From the NCBI GenBank assembly GCA_964604195.1, contig CAZRXW010000002.1, positions 1 to 59,131 of the forward strand: DNA of 59,131 nt, in the 5' to 3' direction. Numbering within the stretch: position 1 is the first letter of the stretch; every line of letters begins with the position of its first letter. Shown in pieces: positions 52,312-59,131 of this stretch. The translations under genes were made by a program, and so were the position numbers. This stretch comes from SSEF01 sp964604195 (GTDB taxonomy: Bacteria > Patescibacteriota > Minisyncoccia > Moranbacterales > UBA1568). The notes under the pieces are model-generated. The model saw nothing but the letters and a program-made list of their open reading frames with translations, was not told where the DNA came from and made no database searches.

Positions 52312-53184
52312 TTACTGAGCCAGGTATTTCTCGATCGTTGCTTTGAGTGAAGCAAGCGGCATAGCGCCAACAGCGAGTTCGCCCACGACATTGCCCTTGG
52401 CATCGAGTTTTCCAATCACAAACGATGGAGTGCCTGAGACACCGGCAGCCGAACCATCACTCATATCCTTAGCAATCTCATCCTTGAACTTCTCACTCGT
52501 GGCACACTGAGTCACACTAGCGACATTCACTCCGAGCGACTTCAAAATTTCGTCCTGCTTTCCTTCTGGGAGACCCTTAGCATTGGTCTGGGTAGCCCCA
52601 AAATAAGCGTCGTTGAAGGCAAAGAAAGCTTGGTCACCTTTGGCTTCACGAACGCACTGAGCCAGATTGGCAGCCTTACTAGCCATAGGCTCATGGAATG
52701 GAAGTGGGTAGTCGCGGAAAGAATATACTGCTTTACCGCTATCCACAAACTCCTTTACCAGCTCTTTATAGGTTTCCTTGTGAAACTTCTGACAAAATGG
52801 ACATTCATAGTCACTAAACTCAACAATCGCCACTTTCGCTTTTCCCTTATTACCCAAAACAGCATCATCATCAAGCGACACAGTAGCCTTCTTGTCCCCA
52901 GCTGGCTGCTGCGCTGTCGGAACATTTTGAGCCCCCTGATTACCCGTTGGCACTAGAGCAGCACTTCCTCCGGTCCGCGAAGACGAGGTAAGGATACTAG
53001 CTGCCACAATCAAACTTCCTAAGAGAATAGCTCCAGAGAGAGTCCAGACTGCATTCTCCTTTCGGCAGGAAGTTCTGCAACCCTTCCCTGACTCACAAGA
53101 ACCCTCACTCGAGCAACCACAGCCAGCCTTAGAGCTCGTCTCGGCCTGAACCATGCTTGGCGATTCCGACTTCACGTCTTCCAT
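52312..53184 (-). CDS. DsbA-like thiol:disulfide oxidoreductase
   Basis: 290 residues from ATG 53184 (MEDVKSESPS); an in-frame ATG 51 bases earlier is less likely. Cys-rich cytoplasmic N-terminus (CGCSSEGSCESGKGC), one membrane anchor (~45-68), then an extracellular thioredoxin fold with CPFC in FSDYECPFCQKFHKE and the cis-Pro loop SGTPSFVIG. Belongs to the BdbD/thioredoxin_4 group that makes or repairs disulfides. The N-terminal Cys cluster is unusual. Neighbours are other redox membrane proteins. Confidence 0.88.
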   Translation of the reverse strand: MEDVKSESPSMVQAETSSKAGCGCSSEGSCESGKGCRTSCRKENAVWTLSGAILLGSLIVAASILTSSSRTGGSAALVPTGNQGAQNVPTAQQPAGDKKATVSLDDDAVLGNKGKAKVAIVEFSDYECPFCQKFHKETYKELVKEFVDSGKAVYSFRDYPLPFHEPMASKAANLAQCVREAKGDQAFFAFNDAYFGATQTNAKGLPEGKQDEILKSLGVNVASVTQCATSEKFKDEIAKDMSDGSAAGVSGTPSFVIGKLDAKGNVVGELAVGAMPLASLKATIEKYLAQ

Positions 53185-53252
53185 AGTGCAAATAGAAATA
53201 CAAGTTACTCTTTTAGTATACCAAAAACGAGACATTCGTGGATATACCTATA

Positions 53253-54512
53253 CTAGAGGGCTCGCAGCCAGTTTGGAGCAAAGATAAGGATACTCCCCAA
53301 GATAAGCATCAATATTCCCCCCACCAGATTGGACCACTTGGCATATTGGGTAGTCATATGGAGCTTCTCTGCACCCCAAAGAGCCAGTCCAAAAACAAGA
53401 AAGTCATCAACCATGTACCCGAGAATATAGATAAACATCAAGCTCTGAGTACCCAGAAAAGAGAGGTTGTTCATTTCGAGGATCTTGGTAAAAGCCTGCG
53501 GAATACCAATAGAACAAGCAAACTCGATAATATTTACCGAAAAAGCTAAGAGAATAACTCCTCCAGCCGTTAGCCACGTAAATGGTTCAGTAGCCAGTTT
53601 CCGAATTCTTCCAGAAATCTTTGCACGTTCTTCGAGATTGACTACTTTGCAAGTGCCATCCGAGGTATACCACTCATAGAGGAAGAAAGCCCCTCCTCCC
53701 AAAGAAAGGAGACCAACAAAAGGCGTTACCCATCGATCCAAGCCAACAAAATCCCATGTAGTAAACCAAACATTGAGGATGAGATAGTACATTACTGTCT
53801 CAGCCAAAATAAACAGTCCGGCCACGGCCAGAAGCCTCTCGCGGGAACGCATTTGTATCAATACCAAAAGGAACGTCACCAAAACCCACATAGCACACGG
53901 ATTGAACCCATCAATAAGACCGAGTACGGCCGCTAGCGTTGGCAGTGAATAGCGCGTTACATCAACCACTCCCATGAAAGGAATCTTAATCAGAAAGGGT
54001 TCTTCTTCCAAAATACAGCCCTCCCCCGTATCACAAGTGCCAGCTTCTACCCGCTCTACCACCCCTTCATCCTGAGACAAATACGTAGCGAGACCCACTC
54101 GAGACTTACCTATCTGATTCTCAATAATCCGTTCAAGCATAACCCCAGTGGTATCTGGCTGGTCAAAACCCTGAATAACATGATTACCGATCAGAATGAT
54201 CGGGGTAGCCTGGGAGAGCCCCTCCTTTTCAGCAATCTGACGAAAGAATTTCATCCCCTCCTCAGTCCGAACATTGTAGGAAACAACTTCAATGTGGGGA
54301 TTTTCTGGAACTAATTCAAACGATTTCAGAAACTGTCTCAAATCCTGACAATGCTGACAGTCATCTCGTTCAAATACCTCGACTAGCACTGCTCCAATAT
54401 CATTTTGATGTACTCCTCCGTGAGCTAAAATCTCTCCAGGAATAATGAAGGATAGAAACATCACTGGCCAGAGCCAGAGCCTCAGGCTCCATGCATGAGA
54501 AGAAAAAATCAT
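53253..54512 (-). CDS. thioredoxin-like and CcdA/DsbD-like membrane fusion
   Basis: 419 residues. Signal or anchor (~8-28), a thioredoxin/glutaredoxin-like domain with CQHC (EVFERDDCQHCQDLRQF, near 53) and cis-Pro segment QATPIILIG, then six to seven membrane helices from ~190. The Cys pair typical of CcdA/DsbD occurs as DGFNPCAMW and EFACSIGIPQ. It probably carries electrons across the membrane to extracellular thiol proteins such as the adjacent DsbA-like one. Order of domains is the reverse of E. coli DsbD's C-terminal thioredoxin. Confidence 0.85.
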   Translation of the reverse strand: MIFSSHAWSLRLWLWPVMFLSFIIPGEILAHGGVHQNDIGAVLVEVFERDDCQHCQDLRQFLKSFELVPENPHIEVVSYNVRTEEGMKFFRQIAEKEGLSQATPIILIGNHVIQGFDQPDTTGVMLERIIENQIGKSRVGLATYLSQDEGVVERVEAGTCDTGEGCILEEEPFLIKIPFMGVVDVTRYSLPTLAAVLGLIDGFNPCAMWVLVTFLLVLIQMRSRERLLAVAGLFILAETVMYYLILNVWFTTWDFVGLDRWVTPFVGLLSLGGGAFFLYEWYTSDGTCKVVNLEERAKISGRIRKLATEPFTWLTAGGVILLAFSVNIIEFACSIGIPQAFTKILEMNNLSFLGTQSLMFIYILGYMVDDFLVFGLALWGAEKLHMTTQYAKWSNLVGGILMLILGSILIFAPNWLRAL

Positions 54513-54515
54513 ACT

Positions 54516-55241
54516 TTAATTTATCGTCATACTAGCATAATCAGTAAGAGACTTTTTGGACAATTGGTACTCACTTGCTATCCAGCTATTCACCCGCACC
54601 AACGGGGTGAGAAAGTTACGCCAGGCCAAGATCTTGACTATGATGTACGCCGTAACTAAGATAATCATTTCCACCAGTGCCTGTGTTGAAAGTCCATTGA
54701 TAAGAAATCGGTGAATAACAGCAAAAAGAGCCATAACGTAAACGCTACGGTGAAGCCATTTCCAATTGCGCCCACCCAAAAGACGATTGGCAATATTATT
54801 GGAGGTAAAGAGCAGTGGCAGAGTGAGAGAAAAGGCCAGAAACCCAAAAAGAAGTGGGCGCTCCCACCATGCGAGCAGTGGTGAGCTCAGCTGTTCCAGA
54901 AAATATGGGGAAAGAAGTGGATCAGTGAGGTAGCCTATACCATGAACAGCAGCCAAATAACCAAACATGATCCCAAGCTCCCGCCGGAGACCCATGAGTT
55001 GTTGCAAAATACGCATACGAAAAATCTTGGAGAGAGGCGAGAGGAAAAGGATGGCAATCAAAAGATTCCCTGAAAGCTCGCCAAACTGATGACGGAGATC
55101 AGGAAAAAAGAACCCAAAGAGACTCAGATGAGCCAGAACTAGCAAACCTCGCTTCACCTGAAAATAGTAACGTCCCAACCAATCACACAGTGCATCATGA
55201 AGATGGAAAGATATTTGAAGGAAAGAACGAAGGGAAATCAT
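54516..55241 (-). CDS. ferric-reductase-like heme membrane protein (MsrQ/YedZ-like)
   Basis: 241 residues from ATG 55241 (MISLRSFLQISFH); an in-frame GTG at 55304 would overlap the small upstream gene. Six membrane helices; heme-ligand His candidates in RRELGIMFGYLAAVHGIGYL and NWKWLHRSVYVMALFAVIH. Belongs to the ferric-reductase transmembrane domain group. No flavin or NAD domain is attached. 3 bases before the thioredoxin-CcdA gene, so likely linked in electron transfer. Confidence 0.8.
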   Translation of the reverse strand: MISLRSFLQISFHLHDALCDWLGRYYFQVKRGLLVLAHLSLFGFFFPDLRHQFGELSGNLLIAILFLSPLSKIFRMRILQQLMGLRRELGIMFGYLAAVHGIGYLTDPLLSPYFLEQLSSPLLAWWERPLLFGFLAFSLTLPLLFTSNNIANRLLGGRNWKWLHRSVYVMALFAVIHRFLINGLSTQALVEMIILVTAYIIVKILAWRNFLTPLVRVNSWIASEYQLSKKSLTDYASMTIN

Positions 55242-55252
55242 AAAAATAGTAA

Positions 55253-55357
55253 TCAATGTTTGAGCTGAGTAAAGAAGAGTAGCAGGATAGTAAGCAAAAT
55301 ACACTGGAGTACTCCCATCAGAATAATAGTACGCGTCTTGAGTGAAATACCAGCCAT
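55253..55357 (-). CDS. 34-residue membrane peptide
   Basis: Frame from ATG 55357 to TGA 55253: MAGISLKTRT, then a hydrophobic helix (IILMGVLQCILLTILLLF), end TQLKH. It stops 11 bases before the ferric-reductase-like ATG, a typical operon spacing. Possibly a small subunit; unrecognised. Confidence 0.45.
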   Translation of the reverse strand: MAGISLKTRTIILMGVLQCILLTILLLFFTQLKH

Positions 55358-55437
55358 AATAGTTCTATCATACCGAGAAGGGCGGTACAGGACAACAGCG
55401 AAGAGCTCCTCTATATGATAGAATAGAGAAAAATCTC

Positions 55438-56829
55438 ATGTCCGATACCCCTGAAAAAATACCGGTTTCTTTAGTTCGACCGGCAGCCATTCCTTCGCCC
55501 GCTGCTCCTGCTCCCAATGTCGATCCCCTTATCGTGATCGATAAATTGCGTATTATCTACAACCAGGGGAAATCCAACGAGACAAGAGCTCTTGAGGAAA
55601 CTAATCTTACCATCTACCCACACGAATACGTTATTATCTTTGGGCCATCTGGTTGTGGTAAATCAACCCTGCTCTACTCCATTTCTGGCCTTCAGCGAGC
55701 AACCTACGGTGAGGTTCGCATTAAAGGCAAGGCTATCTCTAAAATGAGCGAACAGGAAGATCTTGAAATGCACCAAAAAGAAATCGGGATGATTTTCCAG
55801 GCCTTCTACCTTATTTCCTCCCTAACCATTCTTGATAATGTTTGTCTTCCGCGTGTATTCCGCGGAGAAATACCGGCTACCCGTAAAAAAGATGGTCTCG
55901 CTCTTTTGAGACGTTTTGGTATTGCCGAACAAGCCGACAAAATGCCCAACCAGCTTTCTGGCGGACAAAAGCAGCGCGTAGCCATCGCTCGCTCCATCGT
56001 AAATAGCCCAGATATTATCCTTGCTGATGAACCAGTTGGTAACCTCGACTCGGAATCCGCTCAAAACGTACTGGATATCCTCAAGGAACTCAATGACATC
56101 GACAAAAAAACCATCATCATGGTGACTCACAATCCGGAGCACCTTGTTTATGCTGACCGAGTAATCTACATGAAAGATGGTCGCGTAATCAAAGAAGAGG
56201 TCTTTAAAGAGAAACGGCCAATAGTCAAAGAAAAGAAACCTGAGGAAATTGAGGAAGAAAAGAAAGCTGAAGATAGCGAGCTCAAGCTCCTGATGAATTC
56301 CTTCAAGAATCTCTTGCCTCAGCAGATCGACATGCTCCTCATTCCCTTCAAAGCCAAACAGCTTCTCGCTCATTTGCTTTCACAACTCTCAGAAGAACAG
56401 GTTTCTATGGCCGAGGCTTTTCTCAAAGAGCTGCTCTTTAAAAACATCGACCTCTCAACCTTTGAGAGCAGGCTCGATCTCGATATTGATCAGGGTGGAG
56501 CTGGTTGGAATCGAATGCGTTCCAAAGCCTTCAGCGAGCGCGTCCAAGAAATCCTCGATGTCACTCAAAAAATTCATCGCGCTCCAAGCGAGGCCGTCCT
56601 TACTTTATCCCAGTACATAGAGCATTACTTCAAGCTCAAGCTCTCTCCTGAACAAAAACTCCGTCTTCAAGCCGCTCTTAAACAGCGCCTCGGAAGCGCT
56701 ATTGGCCAACTTGAACTCGCTCGTAAGCTGGATAAGTCCCTCCCTCAAGGAGGGGTAGGTCTCCGCAAAGACACTGTAGAGAAAATCACCCGGGAAGTAG
56801 AAATCATTATGCTTCTCAAATACAGTTAG
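55438..56829 (+). CDS. ABC transporter ATP-binding protein with C-terminal extension
   Basis: 463 residues. Pro/Ala-rich leader (~1-30), MacB/LolD-type ATPase at ~32-255: FGPSGCGKST, MIFQAFYLISSLTILDN, LSGGQKQR, ILADEPVGNLD, MVTHNPEH. Then a charged linker (KEKKPEEIEEEKKAEDSE) and ~170 helical residues not found in ordinary MacB ATPases. The permease starts 3 bases later. Substrate unknown. Confidence 0.9.
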   Translation: MSDTPEKIPVSLVRPAAIPSPAAPAPNVDPLIVIDKLRIIYNQGKSNETRALEETNLTIYPHEYVIIFGPSGCGKSTLLYSISGLQRATYGEVRIKGKAISKMSEQEDLEMHQKEIGMIFQAFYLISSLTILDNVCLPRVFRGEIPATRKKDGLALLRRFGIAEQADKMPNQLSGGQKQRVAIARSIVNSPDIILADEPVGNLDSESAQNVLDILKELNDIDKKTIIMVTHNPEHLVYADRVIYMKDGRVIKEEVFKEKRPIVKEKKPEEIEEEKKAEDSELKLLMNSFKNLLPQQIDMLLIPFKAKQLLAHLLSQLSEEQVSMAEAFLKELLFKNIDLSTFESRLDLDIDQGGAGWNRMRSKAFSERVQEILDVTQKIHRAPSEAVLTLSQYIEHYFKLKLSPEQKLRLQAALKQRLGSAIGQLELARKLDKSLPQGGVGLRKDTVEKITREVEIIMLLKYS

Positions 56830-56832
56830 ACT

Positions 56833-58020
56833 ATGCGCTTTTTCGATATTCTCAAACTTTCTCTTCGTATGTTCAAGGCACGTACCATGCGTACGCTCCT
56901 CACTATTCTTGGCATATCCGTTGGTATCGCTGCTATTATGTTTCTCGTTTCTTTTGGCTATGGACTTCAGAGAACTCTTCTCCAGAAAATTACGACTTCC
57001 GACGCCCTCGTCTCACTCGATGTAACCAGTGGTAAAGATCAAGAGGTAAAACTCAACACTGAGACCATAGAGAAAATCCGTGCCATTGAAAACGTCATCG
57101 ATATCATTCCCGCTCTCGAACTCTCTGGGCAAGGAAAATTTGATAACCTCACCCTCGATGTTGCTACCGTTTCTACTGGACCAGCCTTTCTCAAAAGTGA
57201 AGGGCTCAAGATTCTCCACGGTCGCCTTTTTGATGCTGGCACTAGAAGAGAAGTAACTATTACCAAAGGAGTAGCTCAAGTATTCAACGTCACTCCAGAA
57301 AGCCTCATTGGTAAAACTGTTGCCCTCACTCTTTTTCAGGGCGAAGCCAGCGGTAAACGAGGAACAAGCTACAATCTTGGCGAAGCCTACACCATTGTTG
57401 GAGTTGCTGAGGGAGATGAGAATATCGTCTATATTCCTATAGAATCCCTCCAGGGAGTACCTATTGGAAGCTACACGAAACTCAAAGTAAAATGCCGATC
57501 TACCGACGTTATTGAGCCAGTAAGGCAGGCGATCGATACACTTGGACTAACCGCATCCTCCATTTCCGAAACAATCGACCAAGCCAATAAGGTCTTCCAG
57601 GCTATCCAGCTTATTCTCATGGTTTTTGGTATGATTGCCCTGATTGTTTCTGCTATTGGTATGTTTAACACCATGACCATTACTCTTCTCGAACGTACTG
57701 AGGAAATTGGGATCATGAAAGCTATTGGGGCTTCAAAAAAGGATATCTCACTCATGTTTGTAATGGAATCAACCCTTATGGGTTTTCTAGGAGCTCTGGG
57801 TGGTGTTATCATTGGTTTCTTAAATGGGGTGGTTATTAATATACTCATTAACGCTATCGCCACTCGTTTTGGTGGTGAAGCCGTCTCCCTCTTCTACTCA
57901 CCACTTTGGTTTATCATGACTGTCGTTGGTTTCGGTGCTTTTGTTGGCTTTATGACTGGAGTCTTTCCGGCGCGCAAAGCAAGTCGCATCGATGCCTTGG
58001 ATGCTCTCAGATACAAATAA
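56833..58020 (+). CDS. ABC transporter permease (MacB/FtsX type)
   Basis: 395 residues. N-terminal helix (~20-45, RTLLTILGISVGIAAIMFLV), extracellular MacB-PCD domain, three C-terminal helices; the FtsX motif ITLLERTEEIGIMKAIGASK is clear. Pairs with the preceding ATPase; no adaptor gene is adjacent. Confidence 0.92.
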   Translation: MRFFDILKLSLRMFKARTMRTLLTILGISVGIAAIMFLVSFGYGLQRTLLQKITTSDALVSLDVTSGKDQEVKLNTETIEKIRAIENVIDIIPALELSGQGKFDNLTLDVATVSTGPAFLKSEGLKILHGRLFDAGTRREVTITKGVAQVFNVTPESLIGKTVALTLFQGEASGKRGTSYNLGEAYTIVGVAEGDENIVYIPIESLQGVPIGSYTKLKVKCRSTDVIEPVRQAIDTLGLTASSISETIDQANKVFQAIQLILMVFGMIALIVSAIGMFNTMTITLLERTEEIGIMKAIGASKKDISLMFVMESTLMGFLGALGGVIIGFLNGVVINILINAIATRFGGEAVSLFYSPLWFIMTVVGFGAFVGFMTGVFPARKASRIDALDALRYK

Positions 58021-58032
58021 CCTCCTCAACAG

Positions 58033-58060
58033 AAAAAGCGGCCTCAGGCCGCTTTTTCAT
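58033..58060 (+). terminator. terminator of the 55438-58020 ABC operon
   Basis: AAAAAGCGGCC, loop TCA, GGCCGCTTTTT, directly after the permease stop; symmetrical enough to serve the EamA gene on the other strand too. Confidence 0.85.
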
Positions 58061-58083
58061 AATGAACGAAAGTAACCTCCGCT

Positions 58084-58548
58084 TTATGACTTCGATACCA
58101 GACCAAAAAGATTTGACCACTGCTCTGGCTTGAGAGTTACCAAAAGCACTCCAAACGTAATAAAAAGAACGCCCCAAAACTTTGCCCACGTAAACTCTTC
58201 GCCGAGAAAGAATACCGCCAGTACCAACAAAAAAACAAGGGAAAGTCGATCAATGGCATTTACAGCCGTTGCATCACCACCCGCTTTGAGCGCCATAAAG
58301 CCCCAAAGCCAAGAGAGACCGCCAAATATCCCAGTGAGAACAATAAAAAGAATAGTTTTAGGAGAAGTCTCCATCACTCCTTGAAACTTACCAAGAAGCA
58401 GCGCCGTTCCACCCATAAAAACAGCAATGGAGAGGCCACGAATGGTAGTGGCTACGGTTGCATCAATACCAACAATACCAATTTTTGAGAGTACCCCAAC
58501 AACTGCAGCTGCAAGAGCCGCTAAAAATGCATATACTACCCAAGACAT
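58084..58548 (-). CDS. half-size EamA/DMT family membrane protein
   Basis: 154 residues, five membrane helices, one EamA unit: VYAFLAALAAAVVGVLSKIG, WLWGFMALKAGGDATAVNAI, and FFLGEEFTWAKFWGVLFITF. Full-length DMT exporters have two such units, so this probably works as a dimer. Substrate unknown. Confidence 0.85.
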   Translation of the reverse strand: MSWVVYAFLAALAAAVVGVLSKIGIVGIDATVATTIRGLSIAVFMGGTALLLGKFQGVMETSPKTILFIVLTGIFGGLSWLWGFMALKAGGDATAVNAIDRLSLVFLLVLAVFFLGEEFTWAKFWGVLFITFGVLLVTLKPEQWSNLFGLVSKS

Positions 58549-58603
58549 AAAATAATCAATAAATTAGTTTCAACCCCCACCTCATAATCAAGATTACCAA
58601 ATA

Positions 58604-58990
58604 TCATAAGTGGTGTTCATGTTCATCTCGGTCAGCTTCTTCTTTGGTCTCATGATTAGTTCCTGCAAGATGTTCACTCGGAGCATAGACAGTGAAGAGT
58701 TTGAGCGGGATAGCTCCGGTATTTTTGAAATTATGCCTCGTTCCTGCTGGAACGAAAAAGAGATCTCCTTCATCAAAAGATTCTGTGACTCCATCAATAA
58801 TCGCTTCCCCCTGTCCGGTAACAAATACCAGTGTCTGATCAACGCCATGTATTTCCTCGCCAATCTCTTCTCCGGGTAAAATCGACATGAGCATCACTTG
58901 TGAATGAGTCCCTGTCACCACCTCACGGCGAAACCAGTCATTCTGCCGAGTAAGCTCCAAAATATCTTTATGCAGTAATGTTTTTTCCAT
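58604..58990 (-). CDS. cupin-domain protein
   Basis: 128 residues, single cupin barrel. Motif 1 appears as GEEIGEEIHGVDQTLVFVTG and motif 2 as FVPAGTRHNFKNTG, with metal-ligand His/Glu in both. A His-rich C-terminus (DEHEHHL) could add metal affinity. Resembles mannose-6-phosphate-isomerase-like cupins; substrate unknown. Confidence 0.85.
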   Translation of the reverse strand: MEKTLLHKDILELTRQNDWFRREVVTGTHSQVMLMSILPGEEIGEEIHGVDQTLVFVTGQGEAIIDGVTESFDEGDLFFVPAGTRHNFKNTGAIPLKLFTVYAPSEHLAGTNHETKEEADRDEHEHHL

Positions 58991-59079
58991 ATGTTTCCTT
59001 GATAAAGAATTACCTCCACCTGAAGAATACCCTATTTTTAGTAGGGCAAATAGCCCAAATCATCACCATTCCTACCTCC

Positions 59080-59131
59080 CTGAAGAAGATGAGATACATA
59101 GGTAACACTCTGAAAGGAGCGGATTTGAAGA
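59080..59131. repeat. right arm of 52-bp terminal inverted repeat
   Basis: Exact reverse complement of bases 1-52. Read on the plus strand it carries the same CTGAAGAAG and ATG (59089) frame, MRYIGNTLKG, running off the end. Upstream sequence (58991-59079) differs from that of the left arm and holds no gene. Confidence 0.9.

Noticed and set aside
1..59131. Genome-wide reassignment of UGA to Gly (code 25)
   Set aside because: Nearly all conserved genes are free of internal TGA, and TGA ends genes directly before terminators (tgt, PAS-sigma, 14961 gene) or in ATGA overlaps (ileS/kinase, nrdD-C/nrdG, fic/NYN). Only two in-frame cases stand out.
1..59131. CRISPR arrays, tRNA and rRNA genes
   Set aside because: I saw no regularly spaced direct repeats, no cas genes, no convincing tRNA cloverleaf apart from the tRNA-like part of tmRNA, and no rRNA.
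1..59131. Whole window as a transposon or linear replicon bounded by terminal inverted repeats
   Set aside because: The content is core chromosome (ATP synthase, tRNA synthetases, ribosomal proteins), with no transposase or replication gene; a repeated gene start at the contig ends explains the arms better.

Overview
The window looks like chromosome from a streamlined candidate-phyla (Patescibacteria/CPR, Parcubacteria-like) bacterium. Reasons: tightly packed one-strand gene blocks; many coiled-coil proteins of unknown function; short versions of standard proteins (a 131-residue AtpH, a MetRS without the C-terminal tRNA-binding domain); a 1,992-base target gene of a diversity-generating retroelement (DGR); and core genes almost without Shine-Dalgarno sequences. 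This placement is inference; no rRNA is present. UGA normally acts as stop: tgt and the PAS-sigma gene end in TGA directly before a terminator, and ATGA overlaps join ileS/kinase and nrdD-C/nrdG.

Left end (1-2544): one arm of a 52-bp inverted repeat shared with the right end, a DGR template repeat, and a target gene whose last ~44 variable codons are an adenine-mutated copy of that template. The reverse transcriptase is not in the window and should lie just beyond base 1. 2587-8232: ftsK, three small or coiled-coil unknowns (one with an in-frame UGA) and a DUF4349 membrane protein. 8303-14899: a complete F1Fo ATP synthase operon (atpBEFHAGDC), interrupted between atpG and atpD by an opposite-strand unit with a near-consensus promoter, a structured RNA and a terminator. 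14961-25990: unknown coiled-coil proteins, tatD, metG, rsmI, an M16 peptidase, glyS and tgt, with pockets of plus-strand orphan genes that have strong ribosome sites. 26058-32287: a surface repeat protein, recO and a MacB-like HlyD/ATPase/permease efflux set. 32354-37800: a small kinase, ileS, a NYN nuclease-like gene and a Fic gene behind a probable T-box leader.

37801-44156 is a redox island: alternative-oxidase-like diiron protein, PAS-ECF sigma fusion, class III ribonucleotide reductase (nrdD in two pieces, then nrdG) and a NirK-type copper nitrite reductase whose membrane N-terminus is interrupted by UGA. It pairs an oxygen-consuming enzyme and a possible redox-sensing sigma factor with an oxygen-sensitive nucleotide reductase and a nitrite reductase.

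44237-51435: a phosphatase, argS, trhO and two orphan lipoproteins, then the translation block smpB-ssrA-infC-rpmI-rplT. 51521-55357: a HExxH protein and a thiol/heme redox set (DsbA-like, thioredoxin-CcdA/DsbD-like, ferric-reductase-like). 55438-58990: a second MacB-like ATPase/permease pair, a half-size EamA transporter and a cupin. The window closes with the second repeat arm.
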